DNA of 64,000 nucleotides from positions 1-64,000 of the forward strand of contig WAEK01000019.1 in NCBI GenBank assembly GCA_011634665.1. The letters run 5' to 3'. Source of the DNA: Mortierella sp. BCC40632. Taxonomy: Eukaryota > Mortierellomycota > Mortierellomycetes > Mortierellales > Mortierellaceae. Position numbers and translations under genes: made by a program. Below, piece after piece: positions 11,728-22,769 of this stretch; positions within the stretch are counted from its first letter, which is position 1; every line of letters begins with the position of its first letter. The notes beneath the pieces were generated by a model. It was not told the DNA's origin and made no database searches. It saw nothing but the letters and a program-made list of their open reading frames with translations.

Positions 11728-12045
11728 GGTTTTTTTTGCCATTTGCCAAGGGAGTGATTCACGCATTATCTACAATCGACTTAGGCCCAAGCAATTTTGG
11801 GTAACGGCAGTTACCAAGCTATTGGTAATAGATTTGGGCGATGAGTACTGCAACGTGGAGACTGGTAACTTTAAGCTAGGCTCTGGAATAGCTATTGCTG
11901 TGTTATGATTACACAAAGTCCCAACCTAACATCGTGCGGCAATAAAGGGAATAGATCGGTCAAACCGAGACCTGGGAGTGAGAGAATTACTTCTCATATC
12001 ATTTCGTACTCACAGGCAATCGCGAGTTAGGAAAACCTCAGCTAT

Positions 12046-12207
12046 TGAAATAGGACAGCCACATTGCTGCGCCTACCTCTGTACAACATAGTGGCGCGCC
12101 ACTATCCGCGCCCCCAAATAGTCCCTCAACCTGTATAAATACCCTTCCCTCACTATCCTTAATAAAGCAGACTTACTCCGACTTCCACGATCGCCTTTTC
12201 TATTGCA
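12046..12207 (+). repeat. 5' LTR of element A
   Basis: TGAAATAGG...TATTGCA, 162 bp, with TG/CA ends. It contains the palindrome GTGGCGCGCCAC, a TATA-like TATAAATA (about 12136) and an AATAAA (about 12161), which fit promoter and polyadenylation roles. The same sequence recurs at 36351-36512 (+) and 38057-38218 (-). Confidence 0.93.
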
Positions 12208-12258
12208 TTGACCCCCTGATTTTTTTTTCTCCCTGCCTTCCACTTCCATTGATTCCTT

Positions 12259-13242
12259 ATGTCGACCATCGATCAACTCATTGATGGCCTCGCCGGCCTT
12301 AACCTATCCTCAGAGGAAGGACGCAACCAGGCCCATCTTCGTCTCCTCAATCTCGTTCAGTCCTCCGCCGCTACATCTGCTGCCGCCTCCGCTGCCGCTA
12401 CTGTTGCCGCCGCCGCCGTAAAGGCCCCTGTCCCGACAAGATTCAAGGGAGGAAGGGATGCTCTTCTTGCAAGCGCTTTTATAACTCAAGTCGATCGATT
12501 TGGAAAAAGCATGGGTGTTCCTGATAACAGTCTTACCGAGATAGCCATCAACTATCTTGATGGCCCCGCAGTTCGTTGGTGTGAACTATCAAAGATAACC
12601 AATGACACCACTTGGGTCGAGTTTAAAAAGCAATTTACTTCCGAATTTCGACCAACCGATCATGAACGCTTAGTCCTTACTCAACTCCGAGAACTCAGAC
12701 AGCCAGAAGGTGAAGAAGTTACGAAGTACACCAACAAGTTCCGAGATTTGGCTGCCCAGCTCGACTCTCCCTCTGAAGACATGCTCCGAGAGTACTACAT
12801 CACGGGCCTTGCCAAAGACACCCAAGTTCAAGTGGAGATCTCAAACCAATCTACATGGACTGAAGCAATCAAGGTTGCCGAACGAGTGGACCGCATCCTC
12901 CAAAGAGCGGCCAAACAAAAGAAACAGCCCTTCGTCCCTGTGAATCGCCCAAGCAGCAACGTCGAGTCCCTGCCCCCTACCGAGCCTATGGAAGTAGACA
13001 ACATTCGACTTATCGCCAAGGCCGTAGCCCAATATCTCGGCAAGTCAACTGAAGTAAATGCCGTGCAGCAGAACCTTACCAAGCTTACCGATACCGAACG
13101 AGAAAAGCTTAGACGAATTGGTGCATGCTTTCGTTGCCGCCGTGTCGGCCATCGAGCCAGCGAGTGCCGCGCCCGCACTATCAATAGCATCGAGACTAGT
13201 ACTTCCCCCACCACCGACACCGCCGAGCAGGGAAAAGTCTAA
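12259..13242 (+). CDS. gag: Gag of element A
   Basis: An intact 327-residue frame starts 51 bp after the 5' LTR. It has an Ala-rich N-terminal segment, a retrotransposon-gag domain (about residues 60-220, with WCELSKITNDTTWVEFKKQF and LRELRQPEGEEVTKYTNKFR) and a CCHC zinc knuckle near the C terminus (CFRCRRVGHRASEC, about residues 290-303). Gag forms the virus-like particle and binds RNA. It is the best-preserved frame of element A; the downstream pol is broken. Confidence 0.92.
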   Translation: MSTIDQLIDGLAGLNLSSEEGRNQAHLRLLNLVQSSAATSAAASAAATVAAAAVKAPVPTRFKGGRDALLASAFITQVDRFGKSMGVPDNSLTEIAINYLDGPAVRWCELSKITNDTTWVEFKKQFTSEFRPTDHERLVLTQLRELRQPEGEEVTKYTNKFRDLAAQLDSPSEDMLREYYITGLAKDTQVQVEISNQSTWTEAIKVAERVDRILQRAAKQKKQPFVPVNRPSSNVESLPPTEPMEVDNIRLIAKAVAQYLGKSTEVNAVQQNLTKLTDTEREKLRRIGACFRCRRVGHRASECRARTINSIETSTSPTTDTAEQGKV

Positions 13243-14348
13243 GGCGACCTGCGATCCAGACCAGCTTCGCCAAACTCCCTATTGCCCGTCCCCTGGAGAC
13301 ACAGGGCATTTCACAAAGCTCTCTGAATAAAGTTGTTTTTTCTCATCCCATTCAGAAGCAAAAAGTGAGCTTACCCTGCGCGACACCCCCTCAAACAAAC
13401 ACCCCTCCTCCACCCTCTCTGTTCCCATCATCTCATCGTACCATTTCATGTCCTCCTTCACCCTCTATCTCCCCCCCCTGCCTTCCCAGAAACCCTCGCT
13501 TCAACGCATCCACCAACCAAGAAACAACCTAGGCAACTCAAGCTGCACACATTCGCTACAAAATACAAGAATGAGCGCACTCTGTTGACCTTTATTTGCG
13601 CCGTGAACGGTCGTCCAGCCAAGATCCTCATTGATGGTGGAGCTGAAGGGGATGTAATCAGCTCTTACTTTTGCAAAGCGAACAACGTCTCACTCCAAGA
13701 AGGTGTTTCCATCCCTGTTGTATTGCCAAATGGTTCACGGACTCTTTGCAACTCCACTGCTTCGATCACAGTCGAACGAGGTGACTATAAAGAATGCCTT
13801 TCAGCCCTGGTATACCCTCTCGACAAATATGATCTTATTTTTGGGAAAACCGTGGTTGACTCGCATCAATCCTCGTGTCAGCTGGCAAACGATTGACCTT
13901 CACTTTGAACACAATGGCTCTGCTATTCATTGGACATGCCGTGGCTTCCAATCTAGTCGATCCGATATTCTATATCTGCTATCCGTTTCGCCACCGTTAT
14001 TGCATCTGATCCTGAATGCTCTATCTTCATGGTCAAGGTCCGCACCGATCCACCTAAACCACCGCCCTCACCACTTCAAGAGCCAGTCAGAAAAATTGTA
14101 GAAGATGAATATCCTGACGTGTTCCCATTGGAATTGCCAGACGGACTCCCGCCCGATAGAGAAGACAGCATGCGAATTGAAATTGACCCACACGCCGATC
14201 CTCCTGTGAGACCAGTTATACGTCTCTCTATCGCTGAACTTGATGAGCTCCGGAAACAATTGGGGGTGCTACTGAAAAAAGGATTCATCTCACCAAGTAC
14301 ATCGCCATTTGGAGCACCAGTACTTTTTGTCAAGAAAAAAGAAGGCGA

Positions 14349-14481
14349 TGTCGCGTTTAACAGTCACGAACCTAGGTGCCCGTCACCTACGGGCTTCCCT
14401 TTTTATTTGGCGAAGCGTAGATTTTAATAAAACAACTTCTTGTCTCGTTACTCACTCGTCCATACACCACCACATTTCACA
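14349..14481 (+). mobile_element. Solo LTR of family G, 4-bp target duplication GCGA
   Basis: 133 bp, TGTCGCGTT...TTTCACA. It is the reverse complement of the LTRs of the full-length element at 38317-45828. GCGA occurs on both sides (14345-14348 and 14482-14485). It splits the A RT between LFVKKKEGD and LRMCVDYRG. Solo LTRs arise by recombination between the two LTRs of a full element. Confidence 0.95.
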
Positions 14482-14734
14482 GCGATCTCCGGATGTGTGT
14501 CGACTACCGCGGGCTGAACAGGATCACGAAAAAGAACAGGCACCCACTACCCAGAATTGATGAACTAATTGACCGATTTCGAACTGCTCGTTGTTTCACA
14601 AAGCTAGACTTAATGTCTGGATACCACCAGATGCCTATCCATCCAGATGACAGACACAAGACTGCATTTAGAACAAGATATGGCCACTACGAATTTAATG
14701 TCGTACCCTTTGGTCTCACGAATGCCCCTGCCGC

Positions 14735-15226
14735 TGTGCTGTAGCTCCTTGCTCCAAAGACACACGGGGGATGCTCAAAGGAGAGGAAGGCAAAGGGACG
14801 GTCATCTGGTCGAGGGCCAATGAATGAGAGTCATAGGATTGCTCAGGTGGGAACAACAGCCAGGAAGGAAGGAAAGAATGAAAGGGGGGACGAAACGAGA
14901 AGAGTCTTACATCAAAAGCGCCATGCTACCAACGGGTCGCCAGGAGCTCTTCAATGGCATGAAACGAGCGGAAGGCAGCACAAAGCTAAATCAAGCTTCT
15001 ACAAAAAAAAAGGGGAAGGGTGGACGCATCTTACTTTCAAAGTCAACAAGGAACAAAACAAAAGGAAGAAACGACCAGGAGCAAACAAGAGCCTGCTCAA
15101 GTATTTATTCATCTACTATCTATTGAGGGGCATGCAGACCAGATGGCTCCGCAGCCCCAAGTTGTCCACCTCTTGGAAAGGGCTAAAATCGTAGCTACTG
15201 CGACCAGTGTCAGTTACTACACGACA
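14735..15226 (+). mobile_element. Solo LTR of family H, 4-bp target duplication CCGC
   Basis: 492 bp, TGTGCTGTAGC...CACGACA, flanked by CCGC (14731-14734 and 15227-15230). A second copy, also 492 bp and nearly identical, is at 20448-20939. No internal region of family H is present in the window. The insertion lies inside the RT motif NAPA|AFSAMM of element A. Short frames inside it (for example RIAQVGTTARKEGKNE) are not genes. Confidence 0.93.
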
Positions 15227-15261
15227 CCGCCTTCTCAGCCATGATGCGTAAAGCATTAGAG

Positions 15262-15528
15262 TGTAACAAGGCAAGAGGAATAGGGAAGGAGAAGAACAAG
15301 GACAGGGACTAGGACAAAGGCTAGGGACAAGAAGTGAGTTACTAACTGACGTTTATTGAGAAAGAAAGAGAGGAAATAAATACTAGAGAAGATATGTAGA
15401 AAAAGGGGTGAACCCTTTCCATGGAGCGCGGCAATGGGGGAAGAAAATTCGTGTCCGTCCGTACAGATCGAAACATTCCAGCAAGGACATTCTCAAAGAG
15501 ACGCACCAAGGTAGCATACTCTTTGACA
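15262..15528 (-). repeat. 3' LTR of element D
   Basis: 267 bp, TGTAACAAGG...CTTTGACA in plus orientation. Its distal 203 bp (15326-15528) recur at 32376-32578 with no difference that I can see. The start at 15262 is set by the TG end and the break in the A reading frame. Confidence 0.85.
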
Positions 15529-16808
15529 CTCCCCCTCTTAAAAAGAGGTCCTTCTCCTTGAGAGTATCTCGGTAATCTTGAATAACATCCTGTGCGTTCT
15601 CGAGGTCTTCGAGCGTCTGCCAAGTGCTATCTTTTACCGGGAAACCAACCCATTTGACTAGGAATTTAATTAGACCTTCCTTTGTCTTCTTGTGCTTGAC
15701 GATTCGCTCCACCTCATAGGGCTGTTCATAGTACTCATCGCTATCGTCAATGAGAGGTTCCTTGTCAGGCCTCAGCTCTTCATTATCCGCAAACTCGTCA
15801 CTCCTACGAGTAGTAGCCCTGAGCTTGGAGACGTGGAACACAGGATGCAGTCGACTTCTAGGAGGTAACTGCAACTTGTAGTTCAAGGGACTTGGTTGAG
15901 CAATAATTTTGTAAGGTCCTAGGAATGGTCTCCTCAGTTTGTTGACCTTCTTTGTCGCATTTTCCGTGGCGGTTTTGATATCGGTTGCGTCGATATAGAC
16001 AAGATCGTCTATTTCAAATATGGCCTCGCGTCTGTGGGCATCGTACTGGTCAGAGTACTTTTTGTGACTGTCTTGGATAGCGTCATAAACAATTCGGAAT
16101 CTCGCTTGGTGTTTCTCCATCTTCTTCTTTCACATTAGGTTGTTTGACCACATGAGCTTTTTCCGTCAAGAGTGTCGCTGGTGTTAACGGTACGTGTCCA
16201 TACATCACTTCGAATGGGCTAAGTCCTGTAGCGGATGACTTGGCAGAATTATGCGCAGACTCGGCATGGATGAGGGAATTCGTCCCAATCATCGTGAGCC
16301 TCATATTCGTGTATAAGCGCAGATACTGTTCCAAGGACTGGATGATTCGCTCTGCTTGTCCGTTTGATTGTTGATGTCAGCGGTTGACATGTCTCAGACT
16401 CGTTCCAAGATGCTCGAAAAGGCTCTTCCAGAATGTACTGGTGAATCTGGTGTCTCGGTCCGACACGATTGACTTGGGAACTCCATAATGTCGGAACACT
16501 TGCTGGAAAAATATGTTGGCAACATCCTTGGCGGTGCAACTGGTTTTGTGGCGACAAACACAGCGGCTTTACTAAACCTGTCCACAAATACTACTATTGC
16601 ATCATGTCCTGCTTTCGTTTTAGGTAGATGTGTCACCAGGTCCATTGCAATGTGCGTCCAAGGTTTCTCTGGAATGGGTAATGGCTGCAATAGCCCCAGT
16701 TCTTTTGTCGTTCTGTGCTTGCTAAGTCGACACTCGTGGCACGAGCTAACATAATTTTTGACGGATTGCCACATGCCCGGCCAATAGTATCCTTCAGATA
16801 GCCGGACG
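15529..16808 (-). pseudogene. pol: Integrase and chromodomain of element D
   Basis: From 16808 leftward: RLSEGYYWPGMW and CHECRLSKH (the H2C2 integrase zinc-binding region), [26 protein letters not shown] (first catalytic Asp region), then frame breaks before HAESAHNSAKSSATGLSPFEVMYGH, and an intact block at 16120-15529 with [32 protein letters not shown] and the chromodomain YEVERIVKHKKTKEG...FLVKWVGFPVKDSTW. The frame continues into the LTR. The upstream part is cut at the TA target by Tc1-a copy 1. Confidence 0.85.
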
Positions 16809-16810
16809 TA

Positions 16811-18095
16811 AAGTGAATCCATAGATCGATCAATGATTTTTTTAGAAATGCATTCTGGCAGATTGCTCATTCGTCTATGATGCATTCCAATGGGGAACTC
16901 TCATGGGAGAATGGGTGATCCTTCAACTTTAAACTGATTGCTCTCCATCTCCTTTAGTAGAGCTATACATCAATAGTTTACCTGATGTAGCAGAGAAGTC
17001 ACATTGATCAAACGCTGGAAAAGTAGAAAGGCTGAGACATCTCTCTATTGCATGTCTTTTTTTCCCCTAACCAATCATTCACCCAGCTTGAATATTCTTC
17101 TCTCCCAGTCTTTTGAACCACAATGCAGCAGCCATTGGAGCGAACTCGAAGGCCCCCAAAGCACCTCTCTCCTGAGAAAAAAGGAATCGGTCAAAAAGAT
17201 CTGCTGATGCAAGGGAAATCAGTTAGACAAGTGGCAAGTGCCCTTGTTGTCTCCATTGGGACCGCTGTCAACATTCGTAAAGGTATTCAAGAAAACGTTC
17301 CTCCATCAAAACCAGGTCCTCAATCTTAAGATTCCAGAGAGAACGATGGTCCTTGTTGCCCGCAATTTCAAAAACTGGCAAAATGGAAACACTTCGTCAA
17401 GCTCAGCGGTTCATTCAGGAGCGAGATGGAGTGCATGTCCAGATTGAGACTGTGCGGACCAATCTACGTAAGAGAGGCATCAAAAGCATCTGTCAAGCAG
17501 AAACGACCTGATCTCTTCCCCAATCACATTCACGAGAGGTATGAATTTGCAAAAGCGCACAAAGACTGGACTGTCGAAGAATGGAAGAAAGTAATGTTCT
17601 CCGATAAGAGACATGATCAGCCGCGTGGGAACATTTGGCAGACAGTTCTACTACAGCGACCTTGAACACAGGAAGCTTTCGCGTCAGCAGGTCCGTCGAA
17701 CTCCACAAGGTGGCGGAGGCAAGATGATGATCTGGGGATGCATCACTTACAATTCCCCAGGCGACCTCTGCTGGATCGAAGAAGGAATGAATTCGGAAAT
17801 GTACCTCCAGGTTCTCCAGGATTATGTTACCAGCTCATTCGAATGGGCCGGCATGGACCCAGCAGACTCCATCTTCCAACAGGACAACTCCAAAGTGCAC
17901 ATGGCAAACATAGTAAAGAGATGGTTTGCAGAACAGGAGTTTAGAGTTGTGAAGTGGCCAGCGAAATCCCCGGACCTCAACATCATTGAACACGTCTGGA
18001 GTATCCTCAAGCGTCGCCTCAATCAGTACGACAATGAGCCGAATGACTTGAATGAGCTCTGGGAACGAGTCCAAGACGAATGGGTAAAACTCTCG
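16811..18095 (+). mobile_element. Tc1-a copy 1, 3' part lost at the element C junction
   Basis: The left terminal inverted repeat (AAGTGAATCCATAGATCG..., about 75 bp) follows a TA at 16809-16810 in the D integrase. The element then matches Tc1-a copy 2 (32926-34546, opposite strand) up to ...GTAAAACTCTCG at 18095, where the LTR of element C begins. The remaining transposase C terminus and the right repeat are missing from the window. Confidence 0.9.
17123..18095 (+). pseudogene. Tc1-a transposase, truncated and frameshifted
   Basis: Start MQQPLERTRRPPKHLSPEKK, an HTH region (GKSVRQVASALVVSIGTAVN), then the DDE domain: [37 protein letters not shown] and [18 protein letters not shown]. The spacing between the second Asp (QQDN) and Glu (IIEHVW) is 34 residues, that is DD34E, the Tc1 group. 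The frame breaks near 17330, 17440 and 17600. It ends at WERVQDEWVKLS where element C starts; copy 2 continues with PELIHKLYESMPRR. Confidence 0.9.
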
Positions 18096-18359
18096 TGTCA
18101 TGGACAAATACAGGACTCTCCTTTAGAGACAGGAAGGTAAGGGCAAGGAAAGATATTTATTGCAGACTGACGGAAATAGGATGCGCCTATTGCGCCCTTT
18201 TATACTAGATTTTTGTTCTTGCTCGAAAATAATAAACTTCATCCTTTCCGAGTGCTCGCGCACTTCGGAAAGTATAACACAACCTTTTTTCCTCCATCTG
18301 CCGATGGAGGATACTTGCCCGCGATCCTATAGTAAGAGGAGAGTTAATAGGACATGACA
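18096..18359 (-). repeat. 3' LTR of element C
   Basis: 264 bp. It contains two strong stem-loops: TTTCCGAGTGC paired with GCACTTCGGAAA (one-base bulge) near 18240, and the perfect CCTCCATC-TGCC-GATGGAGG near 18292. The partner copy is at 32112-32375. Confidence 0.93.
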
Positions 18360-18555
18360 ATCCCCTCCCTAGGCGCGAGCTCCGAGAGCGCCATCTGGTG
18401 GCCTTGGCTTGTCAGGATATCTTGCATGGAAATCTTGTACTAGGTCGGGGCAATTTTCGACGTCGGTCACGCTCTGCCACGTCTGCTCGTTGTGACCAAG
18501 CCACTTGACCAAATACTGTAGTCGGCGGTATCTCCATCTTGAATCGAGAATCTCT

Positions 18556-20447
18556 TCAACCTCCCATTCTGCTTCTCCATCTCACATCATTGCGGGAGGG
18601 GAGCAGCAATGCGTCCCCAATGTCGTTCTCCAGGTAAGGCTCCAAGAGGGAAACATGGAAGACAGGATGCAGGCGTGACAACTCTGGTGGAAGCTCCAGA
18701 CGGAATGACCGCGAGCCTACTGCCTCTGTGATCTTGAATGGACCCAATCTCCAACATTGTCCAACTTCGAGGAGGGGCGCTTGGTCTGGATGTTGGTTCG
18801 AAGCAACCACACCTGGTCATTGACCTGGAGAGGGGGTTGATCTTGTGTGCGGTTGTTGTAATTTCTTTCGTGGGCTTCGTTGGCGTACTCAATATGGAAC
18901 TTGAGGTCTTCTTGCAACTCTTTTAATTCTTGGAGGCGGTGTTCGGCTCTGGGGTTGTTGACTGCGACTCTTGGGATGCTGACATTGAAGCGAGGGTGGT
19001 ACCCAAGGCACGCATAGAAGGGTGTCGTGTGGATCGACGAATGGACAGTATTATTGTAACAGAACTGTGCCATCGGCAAAAGGTCAGCCCAATTGTCTTG
19101 CTGGTAGTTGAGGAAGCAACGGAGGTATTGCTCTAGGGTGGAGTTGGTGCGTTCTGCTTGTCCGTTAGCCTGTTGGTGGTATGCTGTTGTCGTGTTTTGA
19201 TTAATCCTAAGGGCGCTAAGGAAGTGACGTGTGTACTCGGCAGTGAAGACTGTTCCTCGGTCTGTCAAGATGTCGTCAGGTAGACCATGGCTGGACACGA
19301 CATTGTTCAAAAAGAGGGTGGCGAGGGAGTCAGCATCCACATTACTTGTAGTGGGGACAAAATGCGCCATCTTGGTTAGGCGATCAACAGCGACCAGGAT
19401 TGCTGTGAACCCCTTTGACAAAGGAAGCTGGGTAATGAAGTCCACAGAGATAGAAGACCATGGTACTTCGGGGGCAGGGACTGGGACATAGAGGCCGTAA
19501 GGTTTATGACGGGACTTCTTGTTGCGCTGGCAGATGTCACAGGTGCTCACAAATCTCTTGACAAACATCCTCATGGTTGGCCAATAATAGGTACGGCTGA
19601 CTAGCTCATGAGTCTTGTACATGCCAAAGTGTCCTGCATTGGGCCTGTCATGGCATTCGGTCAGAATATCCCTCTGAATCTCTTCATCATCTGGTACGGC
19701 TATTTTGCCATCATAGAACAGGAGGCCGTTGTCATAGGACCATTCTGTGTATGCCTCTGGATCTTGCTGGACGCCTTCGATAATTTCTTGGAAGTCCTCA
19801 TAATCCTGATAGGAATTCTTGAGGCGATCAGTGATGTCCGCTGGGGCTCGGTCGGGTTCTTCTCCGTCATTGGCCAGCTCTATTTCCTCATCATCGGCCA
19901 TGATGGGGCAATGGATGCAGTCGCTTGGAGAGTGGTCTCTGATTTAGGTAAGAGCGCGACATGAACGCGGTCCTCCCCCTTCAGGAGGGTACATGCGGGA
20001 AAAGAGCATCTGCGGCACCATTCAGGACTCCAGGGCGATACACTACACGGACGTTAAACTTGGACAAACGCTCGGCATAGCGGATTTGGCGATCACTCAA
20101 AGAACGCTTCTCAGAGAAGTACTCCAGATTCTTGTGATCGGTCAGGATCGTTGCAGGGAAGGGTGAATAGGCGAAGAAGTGGCGGAAGTGCTCCAAGCCT
20201 TCGATTGCAGCGAGGAGCTCGGTGTCATGGACATGGTAGTTCCTTTCAGGGCCGGATAGTGACCTGGAATGAAAGGCAATGGGGCGTAAGACTCCATTGT
20301 CATCTGGCTGGCTACAAATCATGCCAATGGCATCCTTGGAAGCATCGGGCTCGAGGAAACAGGGCTTGGCAGGGTCGAAATGTTGCAGGATTGGCTCTGA
20401 TGTGAACAACCTTTTTAAATTATCAAAGGCTTCTTGCGCTTTAGCGT
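18556..20447 (-). pseudogene. pol: RNase H, integrase and C terminus of element C
   Basis: The RNase H block (20447-19981) shows FLEPDASKDAIG, HDTELLAAIEGLEHFRHFF and TDHKNLEYFSEKRSLSDRQIRYAERLSKF. The integrase block (19901-18717, one long frame) has H2C2 zinc binding (HDRPNAGHFGMYKTHELV...CDICQRNK), then VDFITQLPLSKGFTAILVAVDRLTK, LTDRGTVFTAEY and ANGQAERTNSTLEQYL with the three DDE residues. The C-terminal region (18810-18556) has [26 protein letters not shown] after a frame change near 18740. Confidence 0.88.
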
Positions 20448-20939
20448 TGTGCTGTAGCTCCTTGCTCCAAAGACACACGGGGGATGCTCAAAGGAGAGGA
20501 AGGCAAAGGGACGGTCATCTGGTCGAGGGCCAATGAATGAGAGTCATAGGATTGCTCAGGTGGGAACAACAGCCAGGAAGGAAGGAAAGAATGAAGGGGG
20601 GGACGAAACGAGAAGAGTCTTACATCAAAAGCGCCATGCTACCAACGGGTCGCCAGGAGCTCTTCAATGGCATGAAACGAGCGGAAGGCAGCACAAAGCT
20701 AAATCAAGCTTCTACAAAAGAAGGGGAAGGGTGGACGGCATCTTACTTTCAAAGTCAACAGGAAACAAAAACAAAAGGAAGAAACGACCAGGAGCAAACA
20801 AGAGCCTGCTCAAGTATTTATTCATCTACTATCTATTGAGGGGCATGCAGACCAGATGGCTCCGCAGCCCCAAGTTGTCCACCTCTTGGAAAGGGCTAAA
20901 ATCGTAGCTACTGCGACCAGTGTCAGTTACTACACGACA
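20448..20939 (+). mobile_element. Solo LTR of family H, 4-bp target duplication GCGT
   Basis: Same 492-bp unit as at 14735-15226, flanked by GCGT (20444-20447 and 20940-20943). It splits element C between the RT end ([10 protein letters not shown]) and the RNase H start. Two separate solo insertions, both with 4-bp duplications, define family H. Confidence 0.94.
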
Positions 20940-21137
20940 GCGTCCCACTCAAATGGGACTCCTTTCTTGAGCAGTCGAGTTATGGCGGACACGACCCCCG
21001 AAAAGAACTTGATGAATCGTCGATAGAAGTTGGCAAACCCGAGGAATGCTTGGATATCACGGACAGACGTGGGTGTGGGCCAGGAGAGGACTACAGCGAC
21101 TTTCTTGGGGTCCATTGAGATGCCATCTGGCGAGATA
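20940..21137 (-). pseudogene. pol: RT C-terminal segment of element C
   Basis: [20 protein letters not shown] then [16 protein letters not shown] and [13 protein letters not shown], the RT thumb/connection. It is bounded by solo LTR H on the left and by Tc1-b copy 1 on the right, which interrupts at a TA. It joins cleanly to FLGYV at 22770. Confidence 0.9.
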
Positions 21138-22767
21138 CAGTTGGCGCCAAAATGGTTTCAATGTTTTCAGAAATTTCGCTTTTTCTAATTTTCTCGTTTA
21201 TTCTTTCTTTCTCTTTCATATTCAATTCTAATAGAAAGGAAAGTCTTATCAATGGTGGACCCGAGAAATAAGAAAGCGGGCCTTTATCACTTCACATGAG
21301 CGAGCTATGCCGCCTCCAATGTTGTCGTCTCATAGAAACCATTTTGCCACTAGTCCGGGAAAATTCTTCAATACCTCGTATTCCCCCCTTTCGCTTTCAA
21401 CACGGCCTCTACTCTTCGTGGCATCGACTCATAGAGCTTGTCAATCATATCCTGTGGTATCAGCTCCCATTCCTCCAGCACCATATCCCACAATTCATGA
21501 ACACTCGTAGGCCGCTTCTCTCGTTGACCAATCTGAACCTTCAGCTTGTCCCAAACATGCTCGATTGGATTTAAATCTGCTGATTGTGCAGGCCATCGAA
21601 GAACCTCAATATCCTGATCCTCCAGGTACTTGGTTATTGCTTTGGCTTTGTGTTTGGGGTCGTTGTCGTGCTGAAAAATGAAGTCATTTTTTTCCGAGAT
21701 CATAACACTCGAGACTTTCTTTCAATGTTGTGTCGAGAATATTGATGTAATCCTCCTTTTTCATAGTTCCTTCATAGATCTGACAGCCATAGCCAAGTCC
21801 CTTGGACGTCATACAGCCCCAGAACATCAAGGATCCATCTCCATGCTTGACAGTAGGTTGAAGATGAAATGGTTGAACCGGATCGCCTGGCTTAGCACAG
21901 TAATATTGTATCCCGTCCGAGTTCCAGATGTTTATCTTTGTTTCATCTGAGAATACCACTCGCTTCCAGTCATCGATGGTCCAATTTTTATGACCTCTTG
22001 CCCACTCCAAACGCGCTTGCTTGTGTCGCTTACTAAGGAAAGGCTTTTTGACTTTTTTTTTTTTTCGCTTGAAAGCCGATCTCCCTGAGGTTGCGAAGGA
22101 CTGATCTGTACGAGATAACAGTCCCTTCACCATTGAGGCTCTTGTGGACCTGCTTGCCAGTCTTCAAAATGCCGGAAAGTAACTTCCTGTTGAGATCATT
22201 CTTGGAGCGAGCCGAGAGAATTCTTGGTCTTCCTGTTGGTTGCCTTTGTAGAGTAGGTAAATGCTTGGTTCGGATCCTTGAAACAGAAGCAGGGCTGACT
22301 GATAATCGTCTAGCGACATTCTTGACGGAGTAGCCTGCTTTTAGCTGGCTTATGATAGAGTTTTGAGTGTCTTCTTTCGTTTTTTCATGATGGAGGAATA
22401 TCGACCATCTTCGAGCGATTGCACCCGTATTTTATATCAAACTTGTCAAGATCTATTCATCATCTTTTCATCTCTCTGACTGACTGTAGATATAAGACAA
22501 ACGATTGTGAAAAAAGAGATGAAATAGCAATAAATATAAATGGCGTGCCCAAGTGGCGAAATGGTTCCAATATCTAGCTTCAACAATTTACCTCATAGCA
22601 CGCCTTTCTGACAACATATTGAAAATCTGTTTACACTGTCGTGAACAAGGCATTCTGGGTATTGTTTTCAATCGAAGCAACAAAGTGCATTTACATATTC
22701 TCGATGGGTAGAAAATTGCTAAAATATGAAAATTTGAGAATTATTGAAACCATTTTGGCGCCCACTG
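21138..22767 (-). mobile_element. Tc1-b copy 1, complete with TA target duplication
   Basis: 1630 bp. The ends read CAGTTGGCGCCAAAATGG (left) and, inverted, CAGTGGGCGCCAAAATGG (right), with TA on both sides (21136-21137 and 22768-22769). The two ends match for only about 25 bp and then diverge. Copy 2 (23227-30071) has exactly the same unspliced length, 1630 bp, once element F and its duplication are removed, which supports both boundary calls. Confidence 0.94.
21371..22388 (-). pseudogene. Tc1-b transposase (copy 1), frameshifted
   Basis: Start ATG at 22388. HTH, GRPR-type linker (TGRPRILSAR), then RLEWARGHKNWTIDDWKRVVFSDETKINIWN (first Asp), HGDGSLMFWGCMTSKGLG, FQHDNDPKHKAKAITKYL (second Asp) and NPIEHVWDKLK (Glu), giving DD34E. 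C terminus LYESMPRRVEAVLKAKGGNTRY. Frames break near 22240, 22100 and 21700; copy 2 differs at some of these, so the family was recently active. Confidence 0.9.
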
Positions 22768-22769
22768 TA

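Larger units (their letters stand above)
13585..15261 (+). pseudogene. pol: Protease and N-terminal RT of element A, broken
   Basis: The protease carries AKILIDGGAEGDVISSYF, where the usual D-[ST]-G is D-G-G, and ends LIFGK. The RT starts around 14090 (EYPDVFPLELPDGLPPDR), continues through [40 protein letters not shown] and [11 protein letters not shown] to NAPAAFSAMMRKALE at 15261. It is cut by a solo LTR of family G at 14349 and one of family H at 14735, and frames shift near 13850. Joining across both solo LTRs restores the RT frame, so these insertions came after the RT was functional. The YxDD segment is missing. Confidence 0.88.

Noticed and set aside
16811..16885. N-terminal extension HHRRMSNLPECISKKIIDRS on the D integrase (also at 34472-34548 on A)
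   Set aside because: It is the translated Tc1-a terminal inverted repeat, so not a protein domain.
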